A DNA stretch of 24,326 bases from an uncultured Actinomyces sp. (GCA_937926195.1 CALEXZ010000052.1:1-24326); one strand, 5' to 3'; positions 7,628 to 14,588 are shown, counted from the stretch's first letter. Notes: generated by a model from the letters alone, not told the origin. A program made the numbers and translations.

Positions 7628-7840
7628 GGATCACCTGCGTGCCGATGGATCACTTTCCTCCCAACGGATCACCTATGTCGCGAACTTCGGTGATCCAACG
7701 GAGCCGAAGTGATCCGTGTGCGCCCAGGTGATCCAACGGAGCCGAGGTGATCCGTGTGCGCCCAGGTGATCCAACGGAGCCGAGGTGATCCGTGTGCGCC
7801 CAGGTGATCCAACCGAGCCGAGGTGATCCGTTCGCGCACG
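7628..7840. repeat. Iteron-like array: 11 GGTGATCC octamers on a 19-bp pitch
   Basis: Three inverted copies (GGATCACY at 7628, 7647 and 7666) are exactly 19 bp apart. After a 23-bp step come eight direct copies (RGTGATCC at 7689, 7708, 7727, 7746, 7765, 7784, 7803 and 7822), again exactly 19 bp apart. Between the direct octamers the spacer alternates AACSGAGCCGA and GTGTGCGCCCA, making a 38-bp higher-order unit repeated about four times. The array fills most of the gap between the fused permease and ilvA, both read rightwards. The period is not a multiple of three and no gene is supported here. It could be a multi-site protein-binding region, or a slippage-expanded spacer. Confidence 0.9.
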
Positions 7841-7871
7841 CCGCACCCGCCGTCGGCGCCACCGGCGCCGG

Positions 7872-7877
7872 TAGGGT
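7872..7877 (+). promoter_or_regulatory. -10 element for leaderless ilvA
   Basis: TAGGGT is followed by exactly six bases and then the GTG start of ilvA at 7884, so the first transcribed base would be the start codon. No convincing -35 hexamer is visible; the upstream 30 bases are GC-rich with two GGCGCC palindromes. Confidence 0.5.
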
Positions 7878-7883
7878 GAGCGC

Positions 7884-9440
7884 GTGAACGAGCTCGGCAC
7901 CGACGGCATGACCTGGGACTCCGCCCGCTACCTCAAGGAGGTGCTGCGCGCCCCCGTCTACGAGGCCGCCGAGCACACGCCGCTGCAGGAGATGACCGCC
8001 CTGTCCACGCGCCTGGGCTGCACCGTCCAGGTCAAGCGCGAGGACCTCCAGGCCGTCCACTCCTTCAAGATCCGCGGCGCCTACAACGCCATGCGCGCCC
8101 TCGACGAGGCCGCCCGCACCCGCGGCGTCATCACCGCCTCGGCCGGCAACCACGCCCAGGGTGTCGCCCGCTCCGCCTCCCTGCTGGGGGTCAGCGCCAC
8201 CATCGTCATGCCCACCGTCACGCCGCGCATCAAGGTCGACGCGGTGCGCGCCCTGGGCGGCGAGGTCCTGCTGCGCGGCGACAACTTCGACGCCGCCGCC
8301 CGCGAGGCCCTGCGCCTGGCCGAGGCTGAGGGGCGCACCTACGTCGCCCCCTTCGACGACCCGCGCGTCATCGCCGGGCAGGGCACCATCGGCCTGGAGA
8401 TCATCCAGCAGGACGCCCAGCTCGACCGCATCTTCGTGCCCGTGGGCGGCGGTGGCCTCGTCTCCGGCATCGCCGTCCTCGTCAAGACCCTCATGCCCGA
8501 CATCGCCGTCATCGGTGTCGAGCACGAGGAGTCCGCCTGCCTCAGCGCCGCCCTTCAGGCCGACGAGCCCGTCACCCTCGGGCACGTGGGCCTCTTCGCC
8601 GAGGGCGTCGCCGTGCGGCGCGTGGGCGACGAGACCTTCCGCCTGTGCCGGGCCCTGCTCAACGACGTCATCACCGTCTCCTCCGACGAGGTCTCCGCCG
8701 CCGTGCGCGACCTCTTCGAGGACCTGCGCGCCGTGCCCGAGCCCAGTGGGGCCGTCGCGCTCGCGGGCCTGAAGAAGTACGTCGGGGCGCACGACCTGAG
8801 CGGGGAGAGGCTCGCCTGCGTGCTGTCGGGCGCCAATCTCAACTTCCACCAGCTGCGCTACATCTCCGAGCGCAGCGAGATCGGTGAGCAGCGTGAGGCC
8901 ATGTTCGGGGTGACGATCCCTGAGCGTCAGGGTGAGTTCCTGCGCTTCGCCTCCGTGCTGGGCGGGCGGGCCGTCACCGAGTTCAACTACCGCGTCTCCG
9001 CCAGCGCGGACCCGGGCCAGCCGGCGCGGATCTTCGTCGGTGTGCGCCTGAGCCGCGGGCGCCAGGAGCGGCGGGACATCGTCGCCGACCTTGAGGACGC
9101 CGGCTACGGGGTCGTCGACCTCACCGAGGACGAGCTCGCCAAGGTGCACGTGCGCTCGATGATCGGGGGGCGTGCGCCGCGCGGCATGGTGGAGCGGCTC
9201 TTCTCCTTCGAGTTCCCCGAGTCGCCGGGGGCGCTCGTGCGCTTCCTGGAGGTGCTGGGCACGCGCTGGAACGTCACGTTGTTCCACTACCGCACGGACG
9301 GCGCCGACTACGGGCGCATCCTGTGCGCCTTCGAGGCCGGTGCGGGCGACGTCGAGCTGACCGAGCACATGGACCGTCTCGGTTACGCCTACCGGGAGGA
9401 GACCGAGGACCCGGCGGCGAGGTTCTTCCTCGCGCGCTGA
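7884..9440 (+). CDS. ilvA: Threonine dehydratase, biosynthetic (IlvA) with two ACT-like domains
   Basis: This 518-residue PLP enzyme deaminates L-threonine to 2-oxobutanoate, the first committed step of isoleucine synthesis. The PLP lysine is Lys62 in HSFKIRGAYN; SAGNHAQGVA (substrate loop) and VGGGGL (PLP phosphate loop) are present. The catalytic domain covers about 1-330. Two regulatory ACT-like domains follow, one starting near REAMFGVTIPERQGEFL and one near VERLFSFEFPESPGAL; they bind isoleucine and valine in the family. Two such domains and a length near 514 match the E. coli enzyme, whereas typical Corynebacterium and Mycobacterium IlvA are about 430 residues with one. The start is a leaderless GTG. 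The gene probably forms its own unit. Confidence 0.95.
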   Translation: MNELGTDGMTWDSARYLKEVLRAPVYEAAEHTPLQEMTALSTRLGCTVQVKREDLQAVHSFKIRGAYNAMRALDEAARTRGVITASAGNHAQGVARSASLLGVSATIVMPTVTPRIKVDAVRALGGEVLLRGDNFDAAAREALRLAEAEGRTYVAPFDDPRVIAGQGTIGLEIIQQDAQLDRIFVPVGGGGLVSGIAVLVKTLMPDIAVIGVEHEESACLSAALQADEPVTLGHVGLFAEGVAVRRVGDETFRLCRALLNDVITVSSDEVSAAVRDLFEDLRAVPEPSGAVALAGLKKYVGAHDLSGERLACVLSGANLNFHQLRYISERSEIGEQREAMFGVTIPERQGEFLRFASVLGGRAVTEFNYRVSASADPGQPARIFVGVRLSRGRQERRDIVADLEDAGYGVVDLTEDELAKVHVRSMIGGRAPRGMVERLFSFEFPESPGALVRFLEVLGTRWNVTLFHYRTDGADYGRILCAFEAGAGDVELTEHMDRLGYAYREETEDPAARFFLAR

Positions 9441-9506
9441 CGGCGGGCCGGGCGGCGCGTGTCGGGGTTCACGGACGGCAATGTGGCAGGAGGCGGACCA
9501 AAGGCC

Positions 9507-9530
9507 TAGGGTAGTTCACGGATCAACTAC
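9507..9530 (+). promoter_or_regulatory. -10 element and overlapping inverted repeat before the flavoprotein gene
   Basis: A TAGGGT -10 candidate (9507-9512) overlaps the left arm of an inverted repeat GTAGTT (9511-9516) / AACTAC (9525-9530) with an 8-base spacer. The predicted transcription start falls inside the repeat, so a bound repressor would block initiation. A GAGGAG ribosome site follows at 9535-9540. No regulator gene lies beside it. Confidence 0.45.
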
Positions 9531-9545
9531 TTCTGAGGAGCTCCC

Positions 9546-10103
9546 ATGACCAGGATCGCCGTCATCACCGGTTCCGTCCGCCCCGCCTCCGTCGGCCTCC
9601 CCGTCGCGCAGTGGGTGGCCGACAAGGCCAACACCATCGAGGGCGTCCAGGCCACCGTCCTCAACCTCGCCGACTTCAACCTGCCGATGTTCGTCGAGGA
9701 CGTCGCCCCCGCGATGCGGCCCGCCACCGACCCGGCCGCGGTGCGCTGGAACGAGGCCCTGGCCTCCTACGACGCCTACGTCTTCGTCACCCCCGAGTAC
9801 AACTTCTCCATCTCCGGGGCCCTGAAGAACGCGATCGACTTCATCACGCCCTCCGTCCTGGCCAACAAGGCCGTCGGCCTCGTCGGCTACTCCTTCGGCT
9901 CCGGCTACCGGGCCGTGGAGGCGCTGCGCGACATCCTCGTCAGCTTCACCACCGGCGTCGTCCGCCCGCAGATCAACCTGCACCTGGCCAGCGACTTCGA
10001 GAACATGAGCGTCTTCAAGCCCGCCGACTTCCACGACGGCGAGGTCCCCGCCATGGTCGAGGCCATGGTCGCCCAGGACAAGGCGCTGTCCGTCCTGCGC
10101 TGA
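9546..10103 (+). CDS. NADPH-dependent FMN reductase-like flavoprotein
   Basis: A 185-residue cytoplasmic protein of the flavodoxin-fold NADPH-dependent FMN reductase family (Pfam FMN_red; relatives include SsuE, ChrR and azoreductase types). The FMN phosphate loop GSVRPASVG is at 9-17. The family motif TPEYNFSISGALKNAIDF is at 82-99; it stacks on the flavin and forms the dimer face. Proteins of this class reduce flavins, quinones, chromate or nitro compounds with NAD(P)H; the physiological substrate cannot be told from sequence. A good GAGGAG site lies five bases before the ATG. The gene stands alone, ending at a bidirectional hairpin shared with the convergent ATPase gene. Confidence 0.9.
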   Translation: MTRIAVITGSVRPASVGLPVAQWVADKANTIEGVQATVLNLADFNLPMFVEDVAPAMRPATDPAAVRWNEALASYDAYVFVTPEYNFSISGALKNAIDFITPSVLANKAVGLVGYSFGSGYRAVEALRDILVSFTTGVVRPQINLHLASDFENMSVFKPADFHDGEVPAMVEAMVAQDKALSVLR

Positions 10104-10125
10104 CACCCGCCGCGCCGACACGCGC

Positions 10126-10161
10126 AGGTGCGCCCCGGTGAGAGGTCACCGGGGTGCACCT
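10126..10161. terminator. Bidirectional hairpin between convergent genes
   Basis: AGGTGCGCCCCGGTGA (10126-10141) and TCACCGGGGTGCACCT (10146-10161) pair with one mismatch around a 4-base loop. It lies 22 bp after the flavoprotein stop, and its right arm overlaps the stop codon of the converging ATPase gene (complement of 10160-10162), so it can serve both. Confidence 0.75.
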
Positions 10162-12079
10162 ATGCGCGCGCGACAGGCACCGCCTCCAGCGGTCGGAACC
10201 GGTTGACGGCGGCCGCGACGTCCACCATCCGCGGGCGCACGAAGAAGGCCGGGCGGGGCTCCAGTGCGTCAAGCCCCTCCTCGTCCAGCAGCGCCTCCAG
10301 GTCCTCCAGGCACTGGGCGAGGGTGGACTCGCCCTCGAAGCGCTGCTCCAGCAGCGCCCGCAGCGCGAAGGCGATCGCCTCGGCCTGACCGGGGTCGACG
10401 ATGCCGGCGACGTCGGAGACGTCCACCTCCTCGCGGTCCAGGGTCAGTGCGTGCCTGCCGCGGGAACGGGTGCGCACCGGGCCGCGGCGCACCCGCTCGG
10501 GGCCCGGCAGGCACGCGCGCGCCGTCGGCGCAGGGAAGGAGCGGAGCGCCGTCGCCGGGCGCGGGGACGCGGCGACGACGGCGGCCGCCTGGGCGGTCGC
10601 GTCACGCAGCTTGTACGCATCCATGAGCAGCACCCGGTCCGCGACATCGAGGTAGTCGCCCGAGCCGCCCATGACCAGCAGCGTCGACACGCCCCGCTCG
10701 CGCGCCAACGCCCCGACCCGGTCCACCAGTGGCGTGATCGGCTCGCACTCGTCCGCCACGAGGGCGCGCATACGGGTGTCGCGGATGAGCAGGTTCGTCG
10801 CGCTCGTGTCCTCGTCCAGCAGCAGGGCCGAGGCCCCCACCTCGACCGCCTCGATGATCGAGGCCGCCTGCGAGGTCGAGCCCGAGGCGTTCTTCGTCGT
10901 GAAGGAGGTGGTGTCCTGCCCGCCGGGCAGGTGCGAGATGAAGGGCGTGAGGTCCACCGCCGTCACCGCCCGGCCGTCCGCCGCCCGCACCTTGACCGCG
11001 TCCGGCACGGTGGCCACGAGCTCGCGCCCGTCCCCGGGCACGTGCGGGTACACACCCCGCTCGATGGCAGTGAGCAGGGTCGACTTGCCGTGGTAGCCGC
11101 CGCCGACGATGAGCGTGACACCGGCGCCGACGGCGGTGCCGCGCACCACTCCCGCGTGCGGCAGGGTCACGGTCGCCGCGAGCGTGTCGGGGGCGGCCAG
11201 GGGCACTGCGCCCGAGCGCATCGGCTCGTCGGACACGCCCGAGCGGCGCGGCAGCACGGAGCCGTCGGCGAGGAAGGAGACCCAGCCCCGGGCGCGCACG
11301 GCCTCGGTCAGGGCCCGGTGGTCCTCCAGCGCGGCCACGTGCGCGACCAGGCGCTCGGCCCTCTCACCGGTGAGGTCGAAGGCGACGCCGAGCTCGCGGG
11401 TGAGGTCGCGCCCGAAGATGCGTGAGGCCTCGCGGCCCTGGATGGAGCGGCCCTGGGCGGGCAGCGAGACGCGCGCACGCACCTCGATGAGCCAGGGCGC
11501 CTCGGGCTGCGGGGCGGGGATGAAGGTCACGCTGGAGCGCTCAAGGATCTCCTGGCCGGGGGCGGCGATCGACAGGCTCGTGCCCTTGAAGCCCCAGTAG
11601 AGCTCGCGGGTGAGGAAGTCGCCGACGGCGATGCGCCGGTCCTTGGTGGCCAGCAGCCCGTGGTCGGTCAGTACCTCCAGGCCGGGCAGGCTGAGGGGGG
11701 CGTGGATGCGGATCCGGGTGGGCGGGGCGTAGGGATCCGGCTGAACGCGGTCGATGTGCAGCACCCAGCCCTCGGGGGCCGTGTAGCGGCCGATGATCGC
11801 CTTGTAGGCCGCGTAGGAGCGGTTGTCGATGGCGTGCAGGTGCCCGATGAGGTCGGACAGGGCGCCGTCGCGCGGCTGGTCGTCGTACTGGCGGCGCGGG
11901 CGCTCGGAGCGGTAGCCGCCGGGGGCCCGGTGGGATGAGGCGCGGTGGGAACCGGTGCGGTGTGACGGGGAGCGGTGGGATGAGGCGCGGTGGGACGCGA
12001 CGTCCTCCTGCCTCGGGGTGTAGGAGTGACGGCCCTCCGCCCGCCCACGGTCACCGCGTTCCTGTCTGCTGTTGCTCAT
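10160..12079 (-). CDS. Predicted ABC-class P-loop ATPase (COG3044 type) with Ser-His-Arg tail
   Basis: This 639-residue protein resembles the uncharacterised family annotated as predicted ATPase of the ABC class (COG3044), related to the trypanosome RNA-editing protein MRB1590. Motifs: P-loop GGGYHGKST (326-334), an unusual signature-like segment NASGSTSQAA (398-407), and Walker B ALLLDEDTSATN (418-429) followed by LIRDTRMRALV. The N-terminal domain (about 72-300) precedes the ATPase core. No membrane segments are seen. Residues 29-53 form an imperfect SHR repeat rich in Ser, His and Arg, absent from the conserved core. At DNA level this is a GCGGTGGGA-type repeat at about 11926-11997. An AGGATC site lies six bases before the ATG. 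msrA ends 48 bp upstream on the same strand, so they may be co-transcribed. The family's function is not established. Confidence 0.88.
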   Translation of the reverse strand: MSNSRQERGDRGRAEGRHSYTPRQEDVASHRASSHRSPSHRTGSHRASSHRAPGGYRSERPRRQYDDQPRDGALSDLIGHLHAIDNRSYAAYKAIIGRYTAPEGWVLHIDRVQPDPYAPPTRIRIHAPLSLPGLEVLTDHGLLATKDRRIAVGDFLTRELYWGFKGTSLSIAAPGQEILERSSVTFIPAPQPEAPWLIEVRARVSLPAQGRSIQGREASRIFGRDLTRELGVAFDLTGERAERLVAHVAALEDHRALTEAVRARGWVSFLADGSVLPRRSGVSDEPMRSGAVPLAAPDTLAATVTLPHAGVVRGTAVGAGVTLIVGGGYHGKSTLLTAIERGVYPHVPGDGRELVATVPDAVKVRAADGRAVTAVDLTPFISHLPGGQDTTSFTTKNASGSTSQAASIIEAVEVGASALLLDEDTSATNLLIRDTRMRALVADECEPITPLVDRVGALARERGVSTLLVMGGSGDYLDVADRVLLMDAYKLRDATAQAAAVVAASPRPATALRSFPAPTARACLPGPERVRRGPVRTRSRGRHALTLDREEVDVSDVAGIVDPGQAEAIAFALRALLEQRFEGESTLAQCLEDLEALLDEEGLDALEPRPAFFVRPRMVDVAAAVNRFRPLEAVPVARA

Positions 12080-12127
12080 GGGTTGATCCTGGCACAGACC
12101 GCCTCCGCGGGGCGGGGTGCGGCGGGA

Positions 12128-12832
12128 TCAGGCCTGTGGGGCGTCCTCGGGGGCGAGCACGTCCACCTGGGCGGGCAGGTCGGTGACGCCGACCGGGCAG
12201 GTGACGCCGTTGGGCCCGTGGTTGCAGTACCCGTCGGGGTTCTTGGCCAGGTAGCCCTGGTGGTAGTCCTCCGCCAGGTAGAAGGGGCCGCCGAACTGGG
12301 CGTACAGCGAGGAGGCGTCCTCGATGGTCGTGTGGCAGGTGCCCAGGCCCAGGCGTGTGAGCTCGCCCTGGAACAGGTCCCGGATCCGGTGAGCGGCACG
12401 GTCCTGCTCGGGCGTCGTCGTCCACACTGCGGAACGGTACTGGGTGCCGACGTCGTTGCCGTGCCGGTTGGGCTGGGTGGAGTCGTGGTTCTCCCAGAAG
12501 AAGCGCAGCAGGTCCTCGCCGCCCGGGCCGGCGACTGCCGGGTCGTAGGCGACGAGCACGGTCTCGGCGTGGCCGGTCTGCCCGGTGCACACCTCCCGGT
12601 AGGTGGCGTTGGGCGTGGTACCGCCCATGTAGCCGACGGCGGTGACGACGACGCCGGGGCGGCGCCACAGGAAGCGCTCGACGCCCCAGAAGCAGCCGCC
12701 CGCCAGGTAGATGACCTCGGTGCCCTCGGGCCACGGGCCGTTGAGCGGGGCGTGGAGGACCACGTGGTCGCCGGGCTCCGGCAGGAGGGGCGCCTCGCGT
12801 CCGGGAAGGAGGCTGTTGCGTGCGTGCGTCAT
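12128..12832 (-). CDS. msrA: Peptide methionine-(S)-S-oxide reductase (MsrA)
   Basis: A 234-residue repair enzyme reducing methionine-S-sulfoxide in proteins and free methionine. The catalytic Cys47 is in AGGCFWGVE. GYMGG, HAETV and the substrate-binding segment AEDYHQGYL are conserved. Two C-terminal cysteines, Cys203 and Cys212 (GYCNHG..GVTC), sit where the E. coli-type enzyme has its resolving cysteines for thioredoxin-dependent recycling. The frame is open upstream to 12916, but those residues are a basic low-complexity run; the ATG at 12832 gives the expected family length. A TAGCGT -10 candidate on the minus strand (12845-12840) lies seven bases before this ATG, suggesting a leaderless start. 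No MsrB gene is adjacent. Confidence 0.93.
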   Translation of the reverse strand: MTHARNSLLPGREAPLLPEPGDHVVLHAPLNGPWPEGTEVIYLAGGCFWGVERFLWRRPGVVVTAVGYMGGTTPNATYREVCTGQTGHAETVLVAYDPAVAGPGGEDLLRFFWENHDSTQPNRHGNDVGTQYRSAVWTTTPEQDRAAHRIRDLFQGELTRLGLGTCHTTIEDASSLYAQFGGPFYLAEDYHQGYLAKNPDGYCNHGPNGVTCPVGVTDLPAQVDVLAPEDAPQA

Positions 12833-12839
12833 GGCCCGA

Positions 12840-12845
12840 ACGCTA
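12840..12845 (-). promoter_or_regulatory. Candidate -10 element for msrA
   Basis: On the minus strand TAGCGT is followed by seven bases and the ATG of msrA; no ribosome site is present between them. The layout resembles the leaderless starts of ilvA and ispH, with one extra base. No clear -35 is visible. Confidence 0.35.
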
Positions 12846-12912
12846 CCGGGAGCCAGCCCTGCGGTGCGCCCCGCCCTGCGCCCGCCCTTGCGCCCGCCCT
12901 TGCGCCTCGCCT

Positions 12913-12981
12913 CCAACTCCTCGGTTTGCGCGCGAACGTACGGCGTTGTGCCGTACTTTCGAGCGCAAACCGAGGAGTTGG
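12913..12981. terminator. Long 32-bp-stem palindrome between greA and msrA
   Basis: Arms 12913-12944 and 12950-12981 are reverse complements with two mismatches, around a 5-base loop. The outer 19 bp are perfectly paired. It lies just after the greA stop (minus strand) and before msrA, so it can terminate greA. It is far longer than a normal terminator and shares the core TACTTTC..GCGCAA with the palindrome at 23942-24029, which suggests a dispersed extragenic element. Confidence 0.7.
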
Positions 12982-13008
12982 GAGTGGAAGGTTGGGGCGA
13001 GGGGGCGG

Positions 13009-13494
13009 TCAGAGGGCCTTGACAGAGACGATCGCGGCGGTCAGCTTCTTGCCGTTGGGGGCCGCGTAGGTCACGGTCTCGCCGGCCTTGTGGCCCATGA
13101 GTGCCTGGCCCAGCGGGGCGTCGGGGGAGAAGACCTTGACGCCCTTGGGCACGTCGGCGGCGATCTCCTGACCGCCCAGCGCGAAGGTCTGCTCCTTGCC
13201 GGCCACCGTCGCGGTGACGACCGTGCCAGCGGCGACGGTGCCGTCGTCGACGACCTCACCGATCTGGGCGTTCTCGAGCATCTGCGTGAGCTGGGCGATG
13301 CGCGCCTCGTTGAGCGACGCCTCCTCGCGGGCGGCGTGGTAGCCAGCGTTCTCGCGCAGGTCGCCCTCCTGGCGGGCGGCCTCGACGCGCTGGGCGATCT
13401 CCTTGCGGTCGGCGTCCTTGCGGCGGGCGAGCTCGGCGGTGAGACGGTCGTAGGCGTCCTGGGTGAGCCAGGTGCTCTGAGTGGACTCAGACAT
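13009..13494 (-). CDS. greA: Transcription elongation factor GreA
   Basis: This 161-residue factor rescues backtracked RNA polymerase by stimulating cleavage of the 3' RNA end. The N-terminal coiled coil (about 1-75) carries the conserved tip GDLRENAGYHAAREEA, with the acidic residues Asp45 and Glu48 that coordinate the catalytic metal in the polymerase channel. The C-terminal FKBP-like domain ends with SPLAPLG-type and GHKAGETV motifs (here SPDAPLGQALMGHKAGETV). The frame is open to 13584, but the ATG at 13494 has an AAAGGAG site six bases upstream and gives the normal length. A TAAACT hexamer (13602-13597, minus) may be its -10. It lies downstream of the hemolysin III gene on the same strand. 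Confidence 0.96.
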   Translation of the reverse strand: MSESTQSTWLTQDAYDRLTAELARRKDADRKEIAQRVEAARQEGDLRENAGYHAAREEASLNEARIAQLTQMLENAQIGEVVDDGTVAAGTVVTATVAGKEQTFALGGQEIAADVPKGVKVFSPDAPLGQALMGHKAGETVTYAAPNGKKLTAAIVSVKAL

Positions 13495-13517
13495 GGCATC
13501 TCCTTTGAAGTGCGGAA

Positions 13518-13545
13518 CCCGGCACCGGGACGGTCCGATGCCGGG
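13518..13545 (-). promoter_or_regulatory. Hairpin in the greA 5' leader
   Basis: CCCGGCA (13518-13524) pairs with TGCCGGG (13539-13545) around 14 bases, 24 bp upstream of the greA ATG. It may attenuate or stabilise the leader, or terminate read-through from the upstream gene. Evidence is limited to the pairing. Confidence 0.3.
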
Positions 13546-13676
13546 ACGTGTGAGGTCGTCAGCCCCGGCGGTGAGGCCGGGCACACATGGTTCGGGAGTT
13601 TAACGGCAGAGCCCGCCCGGGGCCTGCGGGGCTTGCTGGCGGCTGAACCGCTTGCGCGCTCCCCGTGCTCGTGCCG

Positions 13677-14519
13677 TCACAGGACGGCGAGGTAGCAGGC
13701 CACGCACTGGCACGCCCAGGCGGCAACGGTGCACACGTGGAAGACCTCGTGGAAGCCGAACCAGCGGGGCAGCGGGTCGGGGTGCTTGCGGGCGTAGACC
13801 ACGGCACCGGCCGTGTAGATGACGCCGCCGGCGATAATGAGCAGCACCGTGGCCGCCCCGCCCGCGCGCCAGAAGGTGGGCAGGAACCAGATGGCCACCC
13901 AGCCCAGGAGCACGTACAGGCCGGTGGACAGCCACCGGGGTGCCTTGGCCCACGCCAGGCAGGAGATGATCCCGCCCACGGCCCCGGCCCACACGATCCC
14001 CAGGACCAGGCGGGCCGTGCTCGTCGGCAGCAGGGCCACCGACAGGGGCGTGTAGGTGCCGGCGATGAGCAGGTAGATATTGGCGTGGTCGAGCTGCTGG
14101 AGGGTGCGACTGACCCGCTGGGGCCAGTGCCCGTTGCCAATGTGGTAGACCCCGGAGTTGGCGAAGAGCAGCAGGGAGCAGGTCAGGTAGACGGCGCACG
14201 CCCAGGCCAGGGGCGCCGTGGGGGCCAGGGCGGTCAGGGTGATGCAGGCTGACAGGGCCAGGGGCGCCGTGGCGGCGTGGATCCAGCCGCGCAGCCGGGG
14301 CTTGACGGCCAGGAAGGCCGCGTTGGCGCTCGCTGCTGCGGCACGCGCCTGGGCGGCGGCAATGCGGGCCTGGGCCGCTGCCGTGGAGGCGGCGGCGCTG
14401 GCGGCCTGGGTGGCTGAGGCCGCGGCCTGGGTGGCCGCCCGACTGGCGGCCTGGGTCGCGGCGCGGGCGGCCGCGCCAGCGGTCTCGGCAGGGGTCGGGC
14501 TGTGCGATGTCGAAGTCAT
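13677..14519 (-). CDS. Hemolysin III / TrhA-like seven-helix membrane protein (PAQR superfamily)
   Basis: A 280-residue inner-membrane protein. Residues about 75-280 form the conserved seven-helix core with family motifs SGVYHIGNGHW, LDHANIYLLIAGTYTP and GFHEVFHVCTVAAWACQ. The His, Ser and Asp residues of these motifs form the putative metal site of the PAQR/hemolysin III superfamily. In bacteria these proteins are linked to membrane-energetics or lipid homeostasis; haemolysis is mostly an overexpression observation. Residues about 10-68 are an Ala/Gln/Arg/Ser-rich stretch of ATQAAS and AAAQAR repeats, probably a long helix, which is not part of the family core. A GAGGAGGAG ribosome site precedes the ATG. 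The gene is divergent from the Z-prenyl synthase gene, as I recall for Rv1085c/Rv1086 in M. tuberculosis. Confidence 0.92.
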   Translation of the reverse strand: MTSTSHSPTPAETAGAAARAATQAASRAATQAAASATQAASAAASTAAAQARIAAAQARAAAASANAAFLAVKPRLRGWIHAATAPLALSACITLTALAPTAPLAWACAVYLTCSLLLFANSGVYHIGNGHWPQRVSRTLQQLDHANIYLLIAGTYTPLSVALLPTSTARLVLGIVWAGAVGGIISCLAWAKAPRWLSTGLYVLLGWVAIWFLPTFWRAGGAATVLLIIAGGVIYTAGAVVYARKHPDPLPRWFGFHEVFHVCTVAAWACQCVACYLAVL

Positions 14520-14554
14520 GGCTCCTCCTCATGGCACGGCAGCCGTGCGAACGG

Positions 14555-14588
14555 CGTAACTTACGATTCCGTAAGTTACGGTACCGTA
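14555..14588. promoter_or_regulatory. TetR-operator-like double palindrome in the divergent region
   Basis: CGTAACTTACG (14555-14565) and CGTAAGTTACG (14570-14580) are perfect 11-bp inverted repeats with a 4-base spacer. A second perfect palindrome, TACGGTACCGTA (14577-14588), overlaps the right arm. TTACG/CGTAA half-sites of this kind are typical of TetR-family operators. The element is 36 bp from the hemolysin III ATG and 114 bp from the prenyl synthase ATG, so it more likely controls the former or both. No TetR gene is in the window. Confidence 0.6.

Noticed and set aside
7689..7840. Possible CRISPR array, suggested by regularly spaced repeats
   Set aside because: The spacers are themselves repeated, the pitch is 19 bp, the repeat is 8 bases and no cas gene is present, so it is a tandem/iteron-like array.
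7614..7883. Insertion sequence or transposon remnant as source of the importer insertion
   Set aside because: No transposase fragment or terminal inverted repeats with target duplication were seen at either edge of the importer operon.
7650..9368. Long minus-strand open frame opposite ilvA
   Set aside because: It is a shadow of the high-GC ilvA gene: low-complexity Gly/Ala/Asp/Val composition, no recognisable motif, and it runs through the 19-bp repeat.
12833..12916. N-terminal extension of MsrA upstream of the 12832 ATG
   Set aside because: The extra residues are Arg/Gly low-complexity (MEARRKGGRKGGRR), overlap the long palindrome, and exceed normal MsrA length; a -10-like element lies right before the 12832 ATG.
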